The translations under genes were made by a program, and so were the position numbers. Source: Actinomycetota bacterium (GTDB lineage Bacteria; Actinomycetota; Thermoleophilia; Solirubrobacterales; Solirubrobacteraceae). From it: DNA of 6,780 nucleotides. Below, in pieces: positions 1-6,014 of the stretch. Below the pieces are notes generated by a model. It did not search any database. It was not told where the DNA came from and saw nothing but the letters and a program-made list of their open reading frames with translations. Position 1 is the stretch's first letter; the number at the start of each line of letters is the position of its first letter. The DNA is taken from assembly GCA_019348575.1 (NCBI GenBank), contig JAHWJE010000087.1, positions 1 to 6,780 of the forward strand, read 5' to 3'.

Positions 1-1
1 C

Positions 2-76
2 TGCCTCGAGTCGCTCATCTCCGTCGAGGACATGGAGCGCCGCCGCGACGAGGTGCTCGCCATCATCCGCTCGTGA
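2..76 (+). CDS. C-terminal end of an unrecognised upstream gene (partial)
   Basis: Reading from base 2 gives 24 codons ending in TGA at 74-76. The peptide includes ISVEDMERRRDEVLAIIR, a charged, probably helical tail. The frame is chosen because its TGA overlaps the GTG start of the next gene in a GTGA tetranucleotide, a common translational-coupling arrangement in high-GC bacteria. This suggests the two genes share a transcript. Too little remains to assign a family, so no function is given. The alternative, that this is non-coding and the hydrolase is the first gene of its unit, cannot be excluded from 75 bases. Confidence 0.6.
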   Translation, partial: CLESLISVEDMERRRDEVLAIIRS

Positions 77-1095
77 GCGACGCGCGGGCGGCGCTCAGGC
101 GCGCCGCCGACGCCGGCATCCACTGCCTGGCGCTGCCGACGCCGTTCGCCGTCGGCCGCGTCAACACGTACCTCATCGAGGACGACCCGCTCACCCTGGT
201 CGACAGCGGCCCCAACTCGGGCACCGCGCTCGACGAGCTCGAGCGGGCGCTCGCCGCGCGCGGACACCGCGTCGAGGACCTCGAGCTGCTCGTCATCTCC
301 CATCAGCACATCGACCATCTCGGTCTCGTGTCGATCCTCGCACGCCGCTCGGGCGCGGAGGTCGCCGCGCTGGACCTGCTCGCGCCGCGCGTCGCGCTGT
401 GGCAGGAAGGCATGGACGCAGACGACGCGTTCGCCGAGCGCGTCATGGCCGAGCACGGCATCCCGCAGGACGTGCGCTACGCGCTGCTCGCCGTCTCGCG
501 GTCCTTTCGCGCGTGGGGCGCCGCCGCGCACGTGACGCGGCCGCTGGCGGCCGGCTCCGAGCTCGAGCTGCGCGATCGCACGCTCCGCGTCCTGCACCGC
601 CCCGGCCACTCGCCGTCGGACACGATCTTCCACGACGAGCAGCGCGCGATCGTGCTCGGCGCCGATCACCTGATCAAGCACATCTCCTCCAACCCGCTGA
701 TCTCGCGACCGCTCGAAGCCGGCCTGAACGACGCCGACGGCCCGCCCGAGCGCCCGCACGCGCTCGAGATCTACATCGAGTCGCTGCGCGCGACGCGGGC
801 GATGGACGACGTCGAGATCGTGCTCGCCGGCCACGGCGACCCGGTCACCGACCACGTCGCGCTGATCGACGAGCGCTTCCGGCTGCATCGGCGCCGCGCC
901 CAGAAGATCCGCCGGCTGATCGCCCGGGAAGCGAGCACCGCCTACGAGATCGCGCAGTCGCTGTGGGGAAACGTCGCCGTCACGCAGGCCTACCTGACGC
1001 TGTCGGAGGTGCTCGGGCACATCGACCTGCTGGTCGCCGATGGCCACGTCGTCGAGCAGCGCGACGGCGACCTCGTGCGGTTCGCCGCCGCCTGA
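73..1095 (+). CDS. MBL-fold metallo-hydrolase with C-terminal winged-helix region (LACTB2/glyoxalase II-like)
   Basis: A 340-residue cytoplasmic protein of the metallo-beta-lactamase superfamily. Metal-binding signatures are visible in order: HQHIDH at residues 77-82 (the HxHxDH motif), H179 in RPGHSPSD, D198 in LGADHL, and H254 in AGHGDP. Together these would bind a binuclear metal site, usually zinc, that activates water for hydrolysis. Residues from about 270 to 335 (RRRAQKIRRLI through a basic helix to DGHVVEQRDGDL) resemble the winged-helix tail seen in LACTB2-type members, so the length fits that subgroup. The substrate cannot be read from sequence; thioesters, lactones or nucleic acid are all known in the superfamily. 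There is no signal peptide. The GTG start overlaps the preceding TGA and has no clear Shine-Dalgarno sequence, so translation is probably coupled to the upstream gene. The family call is firm and the substrate is unknown. Confidence 0.93.
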   Translation: MSDARAALRRAADAGIHCLALPTPFAVGRVNTYLIEDDPLTLVDSGPNSGTALDELERALAARGHRVEDLELLVISHQHIDHLGLVSILARRSGAEVAALDLLAPRVALWQEGMDADDAFAERVMAEHGIPQDVRYALLAVSRSFRAWGAAAHVTRPLAAGSELELRDRTLRVLHRPGHSPSDTIFHDEQRAIVLGADHLIKHISSNPLISRPLEAGLNDADGPPERPHALEIYIESLRATRAMDDVEIVLAGHGDPVTDHVALIDERFRLHRRRAQKIRRLIAREASTAYEIAQSLWGNVAVTQAYLTLSEVLGHIDLLVADGHVVEQRDGDLVRFAAA

Positions 1096-1097
1096 CC

Positions 1098-1108
1098 GGC
1101 CTCGGGCC
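1098..1108. terminator. Weak GGCC-TCG-GGCC hairpin between convergent genes
   Basis: The 18-base gap between the hydrolase stop and the convergent six-cysteine gene holds a 4-base self-complementary stem (GGCC at 1098-1101 and 1105-1108) around a TCG loop. There is no T-run on either side, so this is at best a poor bidirectional terminator and may be chance in such GC-rich DNA. Confidence 0.15.
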
Positions 1109-1113
1109 AGCGC

Positions 1114-1503
1114 CTAGCGCAGGTTCTGCTGGTAGGTGAAGACGATCTTCCTGCTGCCGCGCCTGCAGGTCACCTTCGCGTTGAGCTGCTCCTGGCTCTG
1201 GCTGCCCGAGGGCCGCGACTCGCGGCAGGTGAACCGCTTGACCTTCGAGTTGCAGCGACCCTTGCGGCCGTTCTTCACGCGGCAGCGGTAGTGCGCGAGC
1301 ATGACGCTGCGCCCGGTCTTGCAGCTGACGCGGTTGACCTGCAGCGATGTGAAGTAGCCGCCCGGATTCGTGTTGGGGTACTTCGGAGTCGAGCACGCCT
1401 TCGTCGCAGCCGCGCTTGGCTGCGCGCCGACGAGTCCGGCGAACGCGAGGCCGGCTGAGACGGCGAGCATCGTGACAAGGCGGGGCCTGCGGGGAAGCGC
1501 CAT
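1114..1503 (-). CDS. Small secreted six-cysteine protein of unknown function
   Basis: 129 residues. The N-terminus is a classical Sec signal: a basic stretch (RRPR, residues 5-8), a hydrophobic core at about 9-27, and likely cleavage after QPSAAA near residue 33. The mature protein is about 96 residues, strongly basic, with exactly six cysteines (37, 61, 74, 84, 93, 113), consistent with three disulfides after export. Recognisable blocks are GGYFTSLQVNRVSC (48-61), HYRCRVKNGRKGRC (71-84), FTCRE (91-95) and VTCRRGSRKIVFTYQQN (111-127). I recall this block pattern from uncharacterised proteins of Thermoleophilia, but no function is known to me. The start is well supported: AAGGAG lies 4 bases before the ATG. 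The gene converges on the hydrolase and diverges from the SGNH gene, so it is its own transcription unit. It could be a cell-wall-associated or binding protein, but that is conjecture. Confidence 0.85.
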   Translation of the reverse strand: MALPRRPRLVTMLAVSAGLAFAGLVGAQPSAAATKACSTPKYPNTNPGGYFTSLQVNRVSCKTGRSVMLAHYRCRVKNGRKGRCNSKVKRFTCRESRPSGSQSQEQLNAKVTCRRGSRKIVFTYQQNLR

Positions 1504-1507
1504 TTTT

Positions 1508-1513
1508 CTCCTT
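1508..1513 (-). promoter_or_regulatory. Shine-Dalgarno AAGGAG for the six-cysteine gene
   Basis: On the minus strand the sequence reads GAAGGAG, then AAAA, then ATG. It is the clearest ribosome binding site in the window and fixes the start of the six-cysteine gene. The other starts examined have weak sites, overlap an upstream stop, or look leaderless. Confidence 0.8.
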
Positions 1514-1520
1514 CGCGGGG

Positions 1521-1574
1521 GGTCGGTCGGAAAGCTGGTTGGCGGACTGAGGCAAAGCGTCTCGCCGACCGGCC
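1521..1574. repeat. Imperfect inverted repeat in the divergent spacer
   Basis: GGTCGGTCGG at 1521-1530 can pair with CCGACCGGCC at 1565-1574 over 10 bases with one G-T wobble, leaving a 34-base centre. It sits between two divergent genes (six-cysteine protein and SGNH protein), where an operator for a shared regulator could lie. No other support exists, and such repeats arise often by chance at this GC content. Confidence 0.25.
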
Positions 1575-1579
1575 ATGAT
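1574..1579 (+). promoter_or_regulatory. Possible -10 element (CATGAT) for the SGNH gene
   Basis: CATGAT matches the TATAAT consensus at four of six positions, including the conserved A at position 2 and T at position 6. It ends 8 bases before GTG 1588, so a transcript would begin at or next to that start codon. There is no Shine-Dalgarno sequence before the GTG, which fits a leaderless message and favours GTG 1588 over TTG 1579. No -35 is evident. Confidence 0.3.
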
Positions 1580-1587
1580 TGCGGACC

Positions 1588-3009
1588 GTGAACGCCGCCG
1601 GTCGCATCCTCAGGATCTTCTCATTCGCGCTCGTCGCGCTGCTGCTGCCCTCTGCGGCGCATGCGGCGACGGTCAGCCGCGGTCCCGCGCCGCACGCCGA
1701 TCAGCCCGACGTGCCGGCCAGCCCGCTGGACATCCGGTCGGTCGCCTTCGGCCAGCGCGGCACCGATCTCGTGCTGCGCGTGACGACGGCGCGCGACTGG
1801 GACCCGGCCGCGCTGGCGCCCGGGTCCGGCGCCGCGCTGTGCCTGAAGCTCTTCTACGGCAGGCAGCGGACGCCGCGCTCGCGCATCTGCGTGTTCGACC
1901 GGGGCCAGAACAGCGCCGGCCTCGCGTACGCGCGCCTGGATCCGTTCGGCCAGGTCGTCGAGAACCGGATCATCAGCGCGGACATCGCGCGGCCCGACCG
2001 GCGTTCGCTGGAGGCGGTCTTCGAGCCGTCGGCCGCGAACCTGCGTCAGGGTCGCTTCTCCTGGCAGGCGGAGTCGTCCTGGGCGTGTGCCGGCGGCGAC
2101 CCGTGCCGCGACCTCGCTCCCGACAACGGGAACGTCATCGCCCGGCTGCGGCCGCTGGCGGAGCCGCGCTGCCTCGGGGCCGCGTCGCGCAACCCGCGCT
2201 TTCGCTGCGTCAACAGTGCGCTGCGCCTCGCGGTCATGCCGCCGCCGGCCGAGGCGGTGCTGTCGCCCAACGCGCGCTGCACGATCATCTCCGTCACGGT
2301 GCCGTACACCTGCCAGTTCGGTGTCCGCGCAACGGTCGCCAGCCGGACCGTCGCGCTCGTCGGCGACAGCCACGCCGCGCACTGGCGGGCGGCGGTCGAG
2401 GTCGCGGCCCAGGCACGGCGCTGGCGCGGCTTCTCGCTCACGCGCAGCGGCTGCCCGCTGTCGACCGCGCCGCCCGACCTGCCCCGCGCGCGGCGCGAGA
2501 GCTGCGCGCGCTGGCGGGGCGCCGTGCGGCGCTGGTTCACCCGTCATCCGGAGGTGCAGACCGTGTTCGTGTCGCAGCTCGCGGGGCTCGACGTGCGCGT
2601 CCCGAAGGGCCGTGACCGCGAGGAGTACGCGATCCAGGGGTATCTGCGGGCGTGGCGCAGCCTGCCCAGGACCGTCCGTCAGATCATCGTCCTGCGCGAC
2701 ACGCCGGTGACCACGGTGCGGGCGAGCATCTGCGTGCAGCAGGCGGTCCTCGATCGCCGCCCGCCCGGGAGGGCCTGCGCCTTCTCGCGGCGCCGTGCGG
2801 TGCGCCCCGATCTCGCGGCCGTCGCGGCGCGCCGGCCGGGCATGCCGCGCGTGCACGTCCTCGACCTGACGCGGCACATGTGCAGCCCGCGGTTGTGCTA
2901 TCCCGTCGTCGGCGGCGTGCTCGTCTACAAGGACAAGACCCACATGACGCCGCTCTTCGCGGGCACGCTCGGACCGTTTCTGCTGCGGAAGGTCGCCCGC
3001 CTGCTCTGA
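1588..3009 (+). CDS. Secreted SGNH-hydrolase-type protein (OafA/YrhL C-terminal-like SGNH domain)
   Basis: 473 residues from GTG 1588 (476 if TTG 1579 is used; numbering here follows the longer form). Residues 1-29 form a Sec signal with hydrophobic core FSFALVALLL and likely cleavage after SAAHA. Residues about 45-195 are a beta-rich region with cysteine pairs that I do not recognise. From about 255 the protein matches the SGNH domain found at the C-terminus of membrane acyltransferases: VALVGDSHAAHW carries the nucleophile S264 in GDSH (262-265); TRSGCPLS follows at 288-295; and VYKDKTHMTPLFAGT near the end supplies D452 and H455 in the D-x-x-H block. The catalytic Ser-Asp-His set thus looks complete. 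Unlike OafA-type enzymes there is no acyltransferase membrane domain, so the protein probably acts alone outside the membrane as an esterase or acyl-transfer partner on glycans. The substrate is inferred only. It ends 10 bases from a convergent methyltransferase. Confidence 0.85.
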   Translation: MNAAGRILRIFSFALVALLLPSAAHAATVSRGPAPHADQPDVPASPLDIRSVAFGQRGTDLVLRVTTARDWDPAALAPGSGAALCLKLFYGRQRTPRSRICVFDRGQNSAGLAYARLDPFGQVVENRIISADIARPDRRSLEAVFEPSAANLRQGRFSWQAESSWACAGGDPCRDLAPDNGNVIARLRPLAEPRCLGAASRNPRFRCVNSALRLAVMPPPAEAVLSPNARCTIISVTVPYTCQFGVRATVASRTVALVGDSHAAHWRAAVEVAAQARRWRGFSLTRSGCPLSTAPPDLPRARRESCARWRGAVRRWFTRHPEVQTVFVSQLAGLDVRVPKGRDREEYAIQGYLRAWRSLPRTVRQIIVLRDTPVTTVRASICVQQAVLDRRPPGRACAFSRRRAVRPDLAAVAARRPGMPRVHVLDLTRHMCSPRLCYPVVGGVLVYKDKTHMTPLFAGTLGPFLLRKVARLL

Positions 3010-3019
3010 CCGTTCTGGC

Positions 3020-3691
3020 TCAGCGCAGCGGCTTGCGCGCCTCGAGCTCGGCCCCGGTGTAGAGCGTCTTCAGCTTGAGCTTCGAGAAGCGCTCGTCGAG
3101 CGGATAGCCCATCCGCGCGACGAAGAAGAGCGTCTTGTTGAGCGGCAGCACCCAGCGCCGGTGGTCGGTGCGCGGCAGCACGAAGTGCACGAGGTTCGAG
3201 AGCTGCAGGAAGGCCCCGGAGTACGGCTTCTCGTCGATCCGCGTCACCTCGAAGCCCGCGCGCTCGAAGAGCCGGCGCATGCCGAATGTCGTGAAGCGGC
3301 TGACGTCCTCCGGGAAGCCGTGGACGCCGAACGTGAAGGGGATCCAGGCGAGGACCGGCGCCCCGGGCTTGAGCACGCGGAACATCTCGCGCACCACCTG
3401 GTAGGGGTCGTCGACATGCTCGAGCACGCTGATCGCCAGCGCGCCGTCGAAGCGGTCGTCGTCGATCGGCATCGCGTGCGCGTCGCCGACGATGTCGGGG
3501 CTCTGCGCGCTGTCGGCGTCGAACTTCGTCAGCGTGCAGGAGAACAACGGCCGGTGGTCGTAGTGGCCGGCGCCGACCTCGAGCACCTCAGCATCGGGCG
3601 GATGCGCTGCCGCCCAGCGCTCGAGCGTCGGCATCAACAGCCGGCGCGAGGCGCCGTGGTTCATGTCGTAGCGGACTTCGCGCAGGCCCAT
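3020..3691 (-). CDS. Class I SAM-dependent methyltransferase (Methyltransf_11 type)
   Basis: 223 residues with a Rossmann-type SAM-binding core. Motif I is VLEVGAGHYDHR (36-47), an acidic residue follows in FDAD (57-60), the region FDGALAISVLEHVDDP (81-96) carries the conserved LEHV block, and LKPGAPVLAWIP (107-118) is the post-motif strand. Residues about 120-223 form a variable cap with hydrophobic and basic stretches that should set the substrate; it is not recognisable beyond the general type. There is no signal peptide, so it is cytoplasmic. The gene lies 47 bases after the second methyltransferase on the same strand, so the two are probably co-transcribed. The ATG has no Shine-Dalgarno sequence; an internal ATG at codon 10 is an alternative. 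A TAGTCT box on the minus strand (3704-3709) 12 bases before the ATG could be an internal promoter but is weak. The likely role is modification of a surface sugar or precursor, from neighbours only. Confidence 0.9.
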   Translation of the reverse strand: MGLREVRYDMNHGASRRLLMPTLERWAAAHPPDAEVLEVGAGHYDHRPLFSCTLTKFDADSAQSPDIVGDAHAMPIDDDRFDGALAISVLEHVDDPYQVVREMFRVLKPGAPVLAWIPFTFGVHGFPEDVSRFTTFGMRRLFERAGFEVTRIDEKPYSGAFLQLSNLVHFVLPRTDHRRWVLPLNKTLFFVARMGYPLDERFSKLKLKTLYTGAELEARKPLR

Positions 3692-3738
3692 CAGCAGGGC
3701 CGCAGACTAGTGGTCCTCGGTCGCCGCCCGCGCGCCCC

Positions 3739-4437
3739 CTACGCACGCCGCCCGATCCCGACGATCTGGTAGCCGAGCAGCCCCGGCAGCCGGCGGCCGA
3801 GCGCCTGCCAGGCGGGCTCGGCGCGCGCGGCCAGCCGGGCGGGCCGGACGTGGTTGCGCAGCGCGGGCACGATCGCGTGAAGCTCGACGTCGCGCAGCCC
3901 CGCCTGCGTGAGCAGCGCGCGCAGCGCGTCGCGGGTGAACCAGCGCAGGTGGCTCGAGTCGAAGGTGCCGCTGTCGTCCTGTGGCCAGCGGCCGCGCAGC
4001 AGCGTCAGCCGCGCATGCCAGTGCGCGACGTTCGGGACGCTCACGAGCACCGCGCCGCCGGGCCGGCACCACGCCGCCGCCCGCGCGAGCCCGGCCGCCG
4101 GGTCGGCGAGGTGCTCGAGCACGTCGGCGAGCACGACGAGGTCGAAGAAGCCGGGCTCGAAGGGCAGCTGCGGGTCCTCGAGCGCGCCGCAGACGACGCG
4201 ATCGGCGATCTGCGCGGCGGCCTGCGCCGCCGTCGGCGAGAGCTCGAGGCCGGCGAGGTGCGCCGCGCTCGGGCGCAGCGTCGCCAGCAGCCCGCCGGAG
4301 GCGCAGCCGACGTCGAGCACGCGCCCGCCGGGCGCCAGCAGGCGCTGCGCATGCGCGGCGATCGCGCCGTTGCCGAACGCCGCGTACGTCTGGGCCTTGG
4401 CCTCGTAGAGCTCCGCGAGCGCGGGATCGCCAGCCAC
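3739..4437 (-). CDS. Class I SAM-dependent methyltransferase of the glycan-locus type
   Basis: 232 residues from GTG 4437. Motif I is VLDVGCASGGLLATL (40-54); an acidic residue in LAGLELSPTAA (61-71) should hold the SAM ribose; FDLVVLADVLEHLADP (98-113) and CRPGGAVLVSVPNVAHW (124-140) are the later core blocks. The later segment GTFDSSHLRWFTRDALRALL (157-176) matches the G-x-x-D-x-x-HLRxFT pattern I know from methyltransferases sitting next to glycosyltransferases in surface polysaccharide loci. The open frame extends far upstream on this strand, but that part overlaps the divergent acetyltransferase and lacks family similarity. The GTG at 4437 is the only sensible start near the first homologous residues (ELYEAKAQTYAAFG). 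A TACGCT box lies 7 bases before it and there is no Shine-Dalgarno sequence, suggesting a leaderless transcript. Probably the first gene of a two-gene unit with the methyltransferase at 3020-3691. Confidence 0.9.
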   Translation of the reverse strand: MAGDPALAELYEAKAQTYAAFGNGAIAAHAQRLLAPGGRVLDVGCASGGLLATLRPSAAHLAGLELSPTAAQAAAQIADRVVCGALEDPQLPFEPGFFDLVVLADVLEHLADPAAGLARAAAWCRPGGAVLVSVPNVAHWHARLTLLRGRWPQDDSGTFDSSHLRWFTRDALRALLTQAGLRDVELHAIVPALRNHVRPARLAARAEPAWQALGRRLPGLLGYQIVGIGRRA

Positions 4438-4444
4438 GCTCGCG

Positions 4445-4450
4445 AGCGTA
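4445..4450 (-). promoter_or_regulatory. -10 box TACGCT for a leaderless methyltransferase transcript
   Basis: The minus strand reads TACGCT, 7 bases, then GTG at 4437. It fits the actinobacterial TANNNT -10 pattern, and transcription would start at or within a base of the start codon. No convincing -35 is visible. The mirror arrangement for the divergent gene strengthens the call. Confidence 0.5.
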
Positions 4451-4484
4451 CTGCGCTGCGCCGCCCGCGCGTCCGGCTGGCATC

Positions 4485-4490
4485 TACACT
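4485..4490 (+). promoter_or_regulatory. -10 box TACACT for a leaderless acetyltransferase transcript
   Basis: The plus strand reads TACACT, then GCCCGCG, then ATG at 4498. TACACT matches TATAAT at four of six positions, including the first two and the last. The 7-base spacing places transcription start at or next to the A of ATG, and no Shine-Dalgarno sequence exists. The would-be -35 region (about 4462-4467, CGCCCG) does not match consensus. Confidence 0.55.
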
Positions 4491-4497
4491 GCCCGCG

Positions 4498-5205
4498 ATG
4501 CCGAGCCCGGTCCGACGCGCCGCCCAGCAGGCCCGGCGCGTGGCCCACAAGGCGCGCGACGTCAAGGCCCGCCTGGAATCGATCGAGCGCCTGCGCCGCT
4601 CGCTCAACCGCGCCGAGAGCTCGGTCGCGTTGCAGGAGCGCGCGCAGCAGCACATCGCCGACGGCACGCTGGTCATGGGCAACATGAGCTACTACGCGCC
4701 CAATGTCGTCAAGTACGCCGGTGACAGCGGCCGGGTGATCATCGGCAACTTCGCCTCGGTGGCGCCCGACGCCGACTTCTACGTCGGCGGGCTGCACCGA
4801 ACCGAGTGGGTGTCGCAGTACGGGCTGCGCGCGATGCTCGACCTGCCGGGCGCGCACGAGGACGGCTTCACGCACGGTCGCGGCGACATCGTCGTCGGCA
4901 GCGACACGTGGGTGACGAACGGCTGCACGGTCATGTCGGGCGTGACGATCGGCGACGGGGCGGTCGTCGGGACGAAGGCCGTCGTGGCCAGGGACGTGCG
5001 TCCGTACGCCGTCGTCGTCGGCAACCCGGCGCGCGAGATCCGGCGGCGCTTCAGCGACGAGCAGGTCGACGCGCTGCTGCGGATCAGATGGTGGGACTGG
5101 CCGACGGAGAAGGTCAAGCAGCACGTCGAGCTCATCTGCAGCCCCGACATCGACGCGTTCATCGCGCGCTTCGACCCCGCCGCCGGCGGCGGTCGCGCTC
5201 CGTGA
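4498..5205 (+). CDS. CatB-like (xenobiotic acetyltransferase family) hexapeptide-repeat O-acetyltransferase
   Basis: 235 residues. Residues 1-50 are a basic, probably helical lead (many Arg/Lys, e.g. [20 protein letters not shown]) that may pack on a trimer or touch the membrane. From about 55 the protein is a left-handed beta-helix acetyltransferase: [20 protein letters not shown] (78-97), then [14 protein letters not shown] (98-111), where H100 matches the catalytic histidine of the CatB/Vat subfamily HRxxW motif. Hexapeptide coils follow at 131-178 ([47 protein letters not shown]). The conserved tail ends in [10 protein letters not shown] (193-202). Such enzymes are usually trimers that move acetyl from acetyl-CoA to a hydroxyl group; within glycan loci they acetylate sugars, and drug acetylation is the alternative. 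The gene overlaps the glycosyltransferase start by GTGA, supporting a shared operon and a sugar substrate. The start has a TANNNT box 7 bases upstream. Confidence 0.9.
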   Translation: MPSPVRRAAQQARRVAHKARDVKARLESIERLRRSLNRAESSVALQERAQQHIADGTLVMGNMSYYAPNVVKYAGDSGRVIIGNFASVAPDADFYVGGLHRTEWVSQYGLRAMLDLPGAHEDGFTHGRGDIVVGSDTWVTNGCTVMSGVTIGDGAVVGTKAVVARDVRPYAVVVGNPAREIRRRFSDEQVDALLRIRWWDWPTEKVKQHVELICSPDIDAFIARFDPAAGGGRAP

Positions 5206-5979
5206 GCTCCGGCGTAGCGGTCGTCATCGTCAACTTCGACGGCGAGAGCCTGCTGCCCGACTGCCTCGCCGCGCTGGCCGCGCAGACGCTCGCGCCCGAC
5301 GAGATCGTCGTCGCCGACAACGGCTCGCGCGACAACTCGCTGGCGTTGCTGCGCGAGCGCTACCCGGGCGTGCGGACGCTCGAGCTGGGCCGCAACCATG
5401 GCTTCGCCGGCGGCGCGAACCGCGGCGTGCGCGCGACGTCGGCGCCGTGGGTCTGCGTGCTGAACTCCGACGCCACGCCCGCGCCGGACTGGCTCGCGCA
5501 GCTCACGGCCGCGCCGCGCGACGCGCGCACCTGGGCGCTGGGCAGCGTGCTCGTCAGCGCCGCGACCGGCCTGATCGAGAGCGCGGGCGACGCGTACGCG
5601 CCGCAGGGCTACGCCCACAAGCTGCTGCGCGAGCGCCCGCTCGACGACCTGCCATCCGAGCCCTACGCCGCCTTCGCGCCACCCGGCGCAGCGCCCGTGT
5701 TCCGGCGCCGCGTGTTCGACCTGCTCGGCGGCTACGAGGAGCGCTTCTTTCTCTACTACGAGGACGTCGACCTCGCCTTCCGCGCCGCGCTCGCCGGCTA
5801 CCGTGCGCTGATCGTCCCCTCCGCGCGCGTCACGCACCGCCTCGGCGCGACGACGAAGTCGATGGCGCGGCTGCGCTTCTACGTCGCGCGCAACAGCATG
5901 TGGTGCGCCGTGCGCTGCCTGCCGGACGCCGCCCCCCGCACGCTCGCGCGCCGCTGGCTCGCCGAGCTGCGCGCCAAGC
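5202..5979 (+). CDS. Family 2 glycosyltransferase (WbbL/rhamnosyltransferase-like), C-terminus replaced
   Basis: The GTG start overlaps the acetyltransferase TGA. Residues 1-259 are a GT-A glycosyltransferase: [10 protein letters not shown] (5-14) is the first strand, [11 protein letters not shown] (36-46) the nucleotide-binding loop, [14 protein letters not shown] (62-75) a family block, VLNSDATP (86-93) the DxD-like metal site, and [20 protein letters not shown] (182-201) carries the conserved ED-x-D acidic motif including the probable catalytic base. H212 and the block LRFYVARNS (224-232) are typical of rhamnosyltransferase-like members. It would transfer an activated sugar to a lipid-linked glycan on the inner face of the membrane. 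After about residue 259 (near base 5979) the usual 40-60 residue basic tail is missing and the same frame enters HppA-like sequence. The frame stays open to base 6780, so an automatic caller would report one gene running off the window; I regard the part after about 5979 as foreign. The exact junction is uncertain by some tens of bases. Confidence 0.85.
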
Positions 5980-6014
5980 CGGTACCGCCGCTCGCCGCGG
6001 CGCCGCGCCGCGAC

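Noticed and set aside
399..1139. Second plus-strand frame inside the MBL hydrolase
   Set aside because: It is Arg/Ala-rich, without motifs, and overlaps the hydrolase metal-binding region in another frame.
1621..2943. 440-codon open frame on the minus strand opposite the SGNH gene
   Set aside because: It is Arg/Ala/Gly-rich with no recognisable domain or signal and lies entirely antisense to a gene with clear catalytic motifs. Such shadows are usual at this GC content.
4438..5124. Upstream extension of the second methyltransferase frame
   Set aside because: The added 229 residues have no family similarity and are antisense to the acetyltransferase; the methyltransferase fold starts right after GTG 4437.
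5981..5986. GGTACC (KpnI-type site) near the first junction as a cloning scar
   Set aside because: A single six-base palindrome is expected by chance and no vector sequence is present, so it is not evidence of construction.
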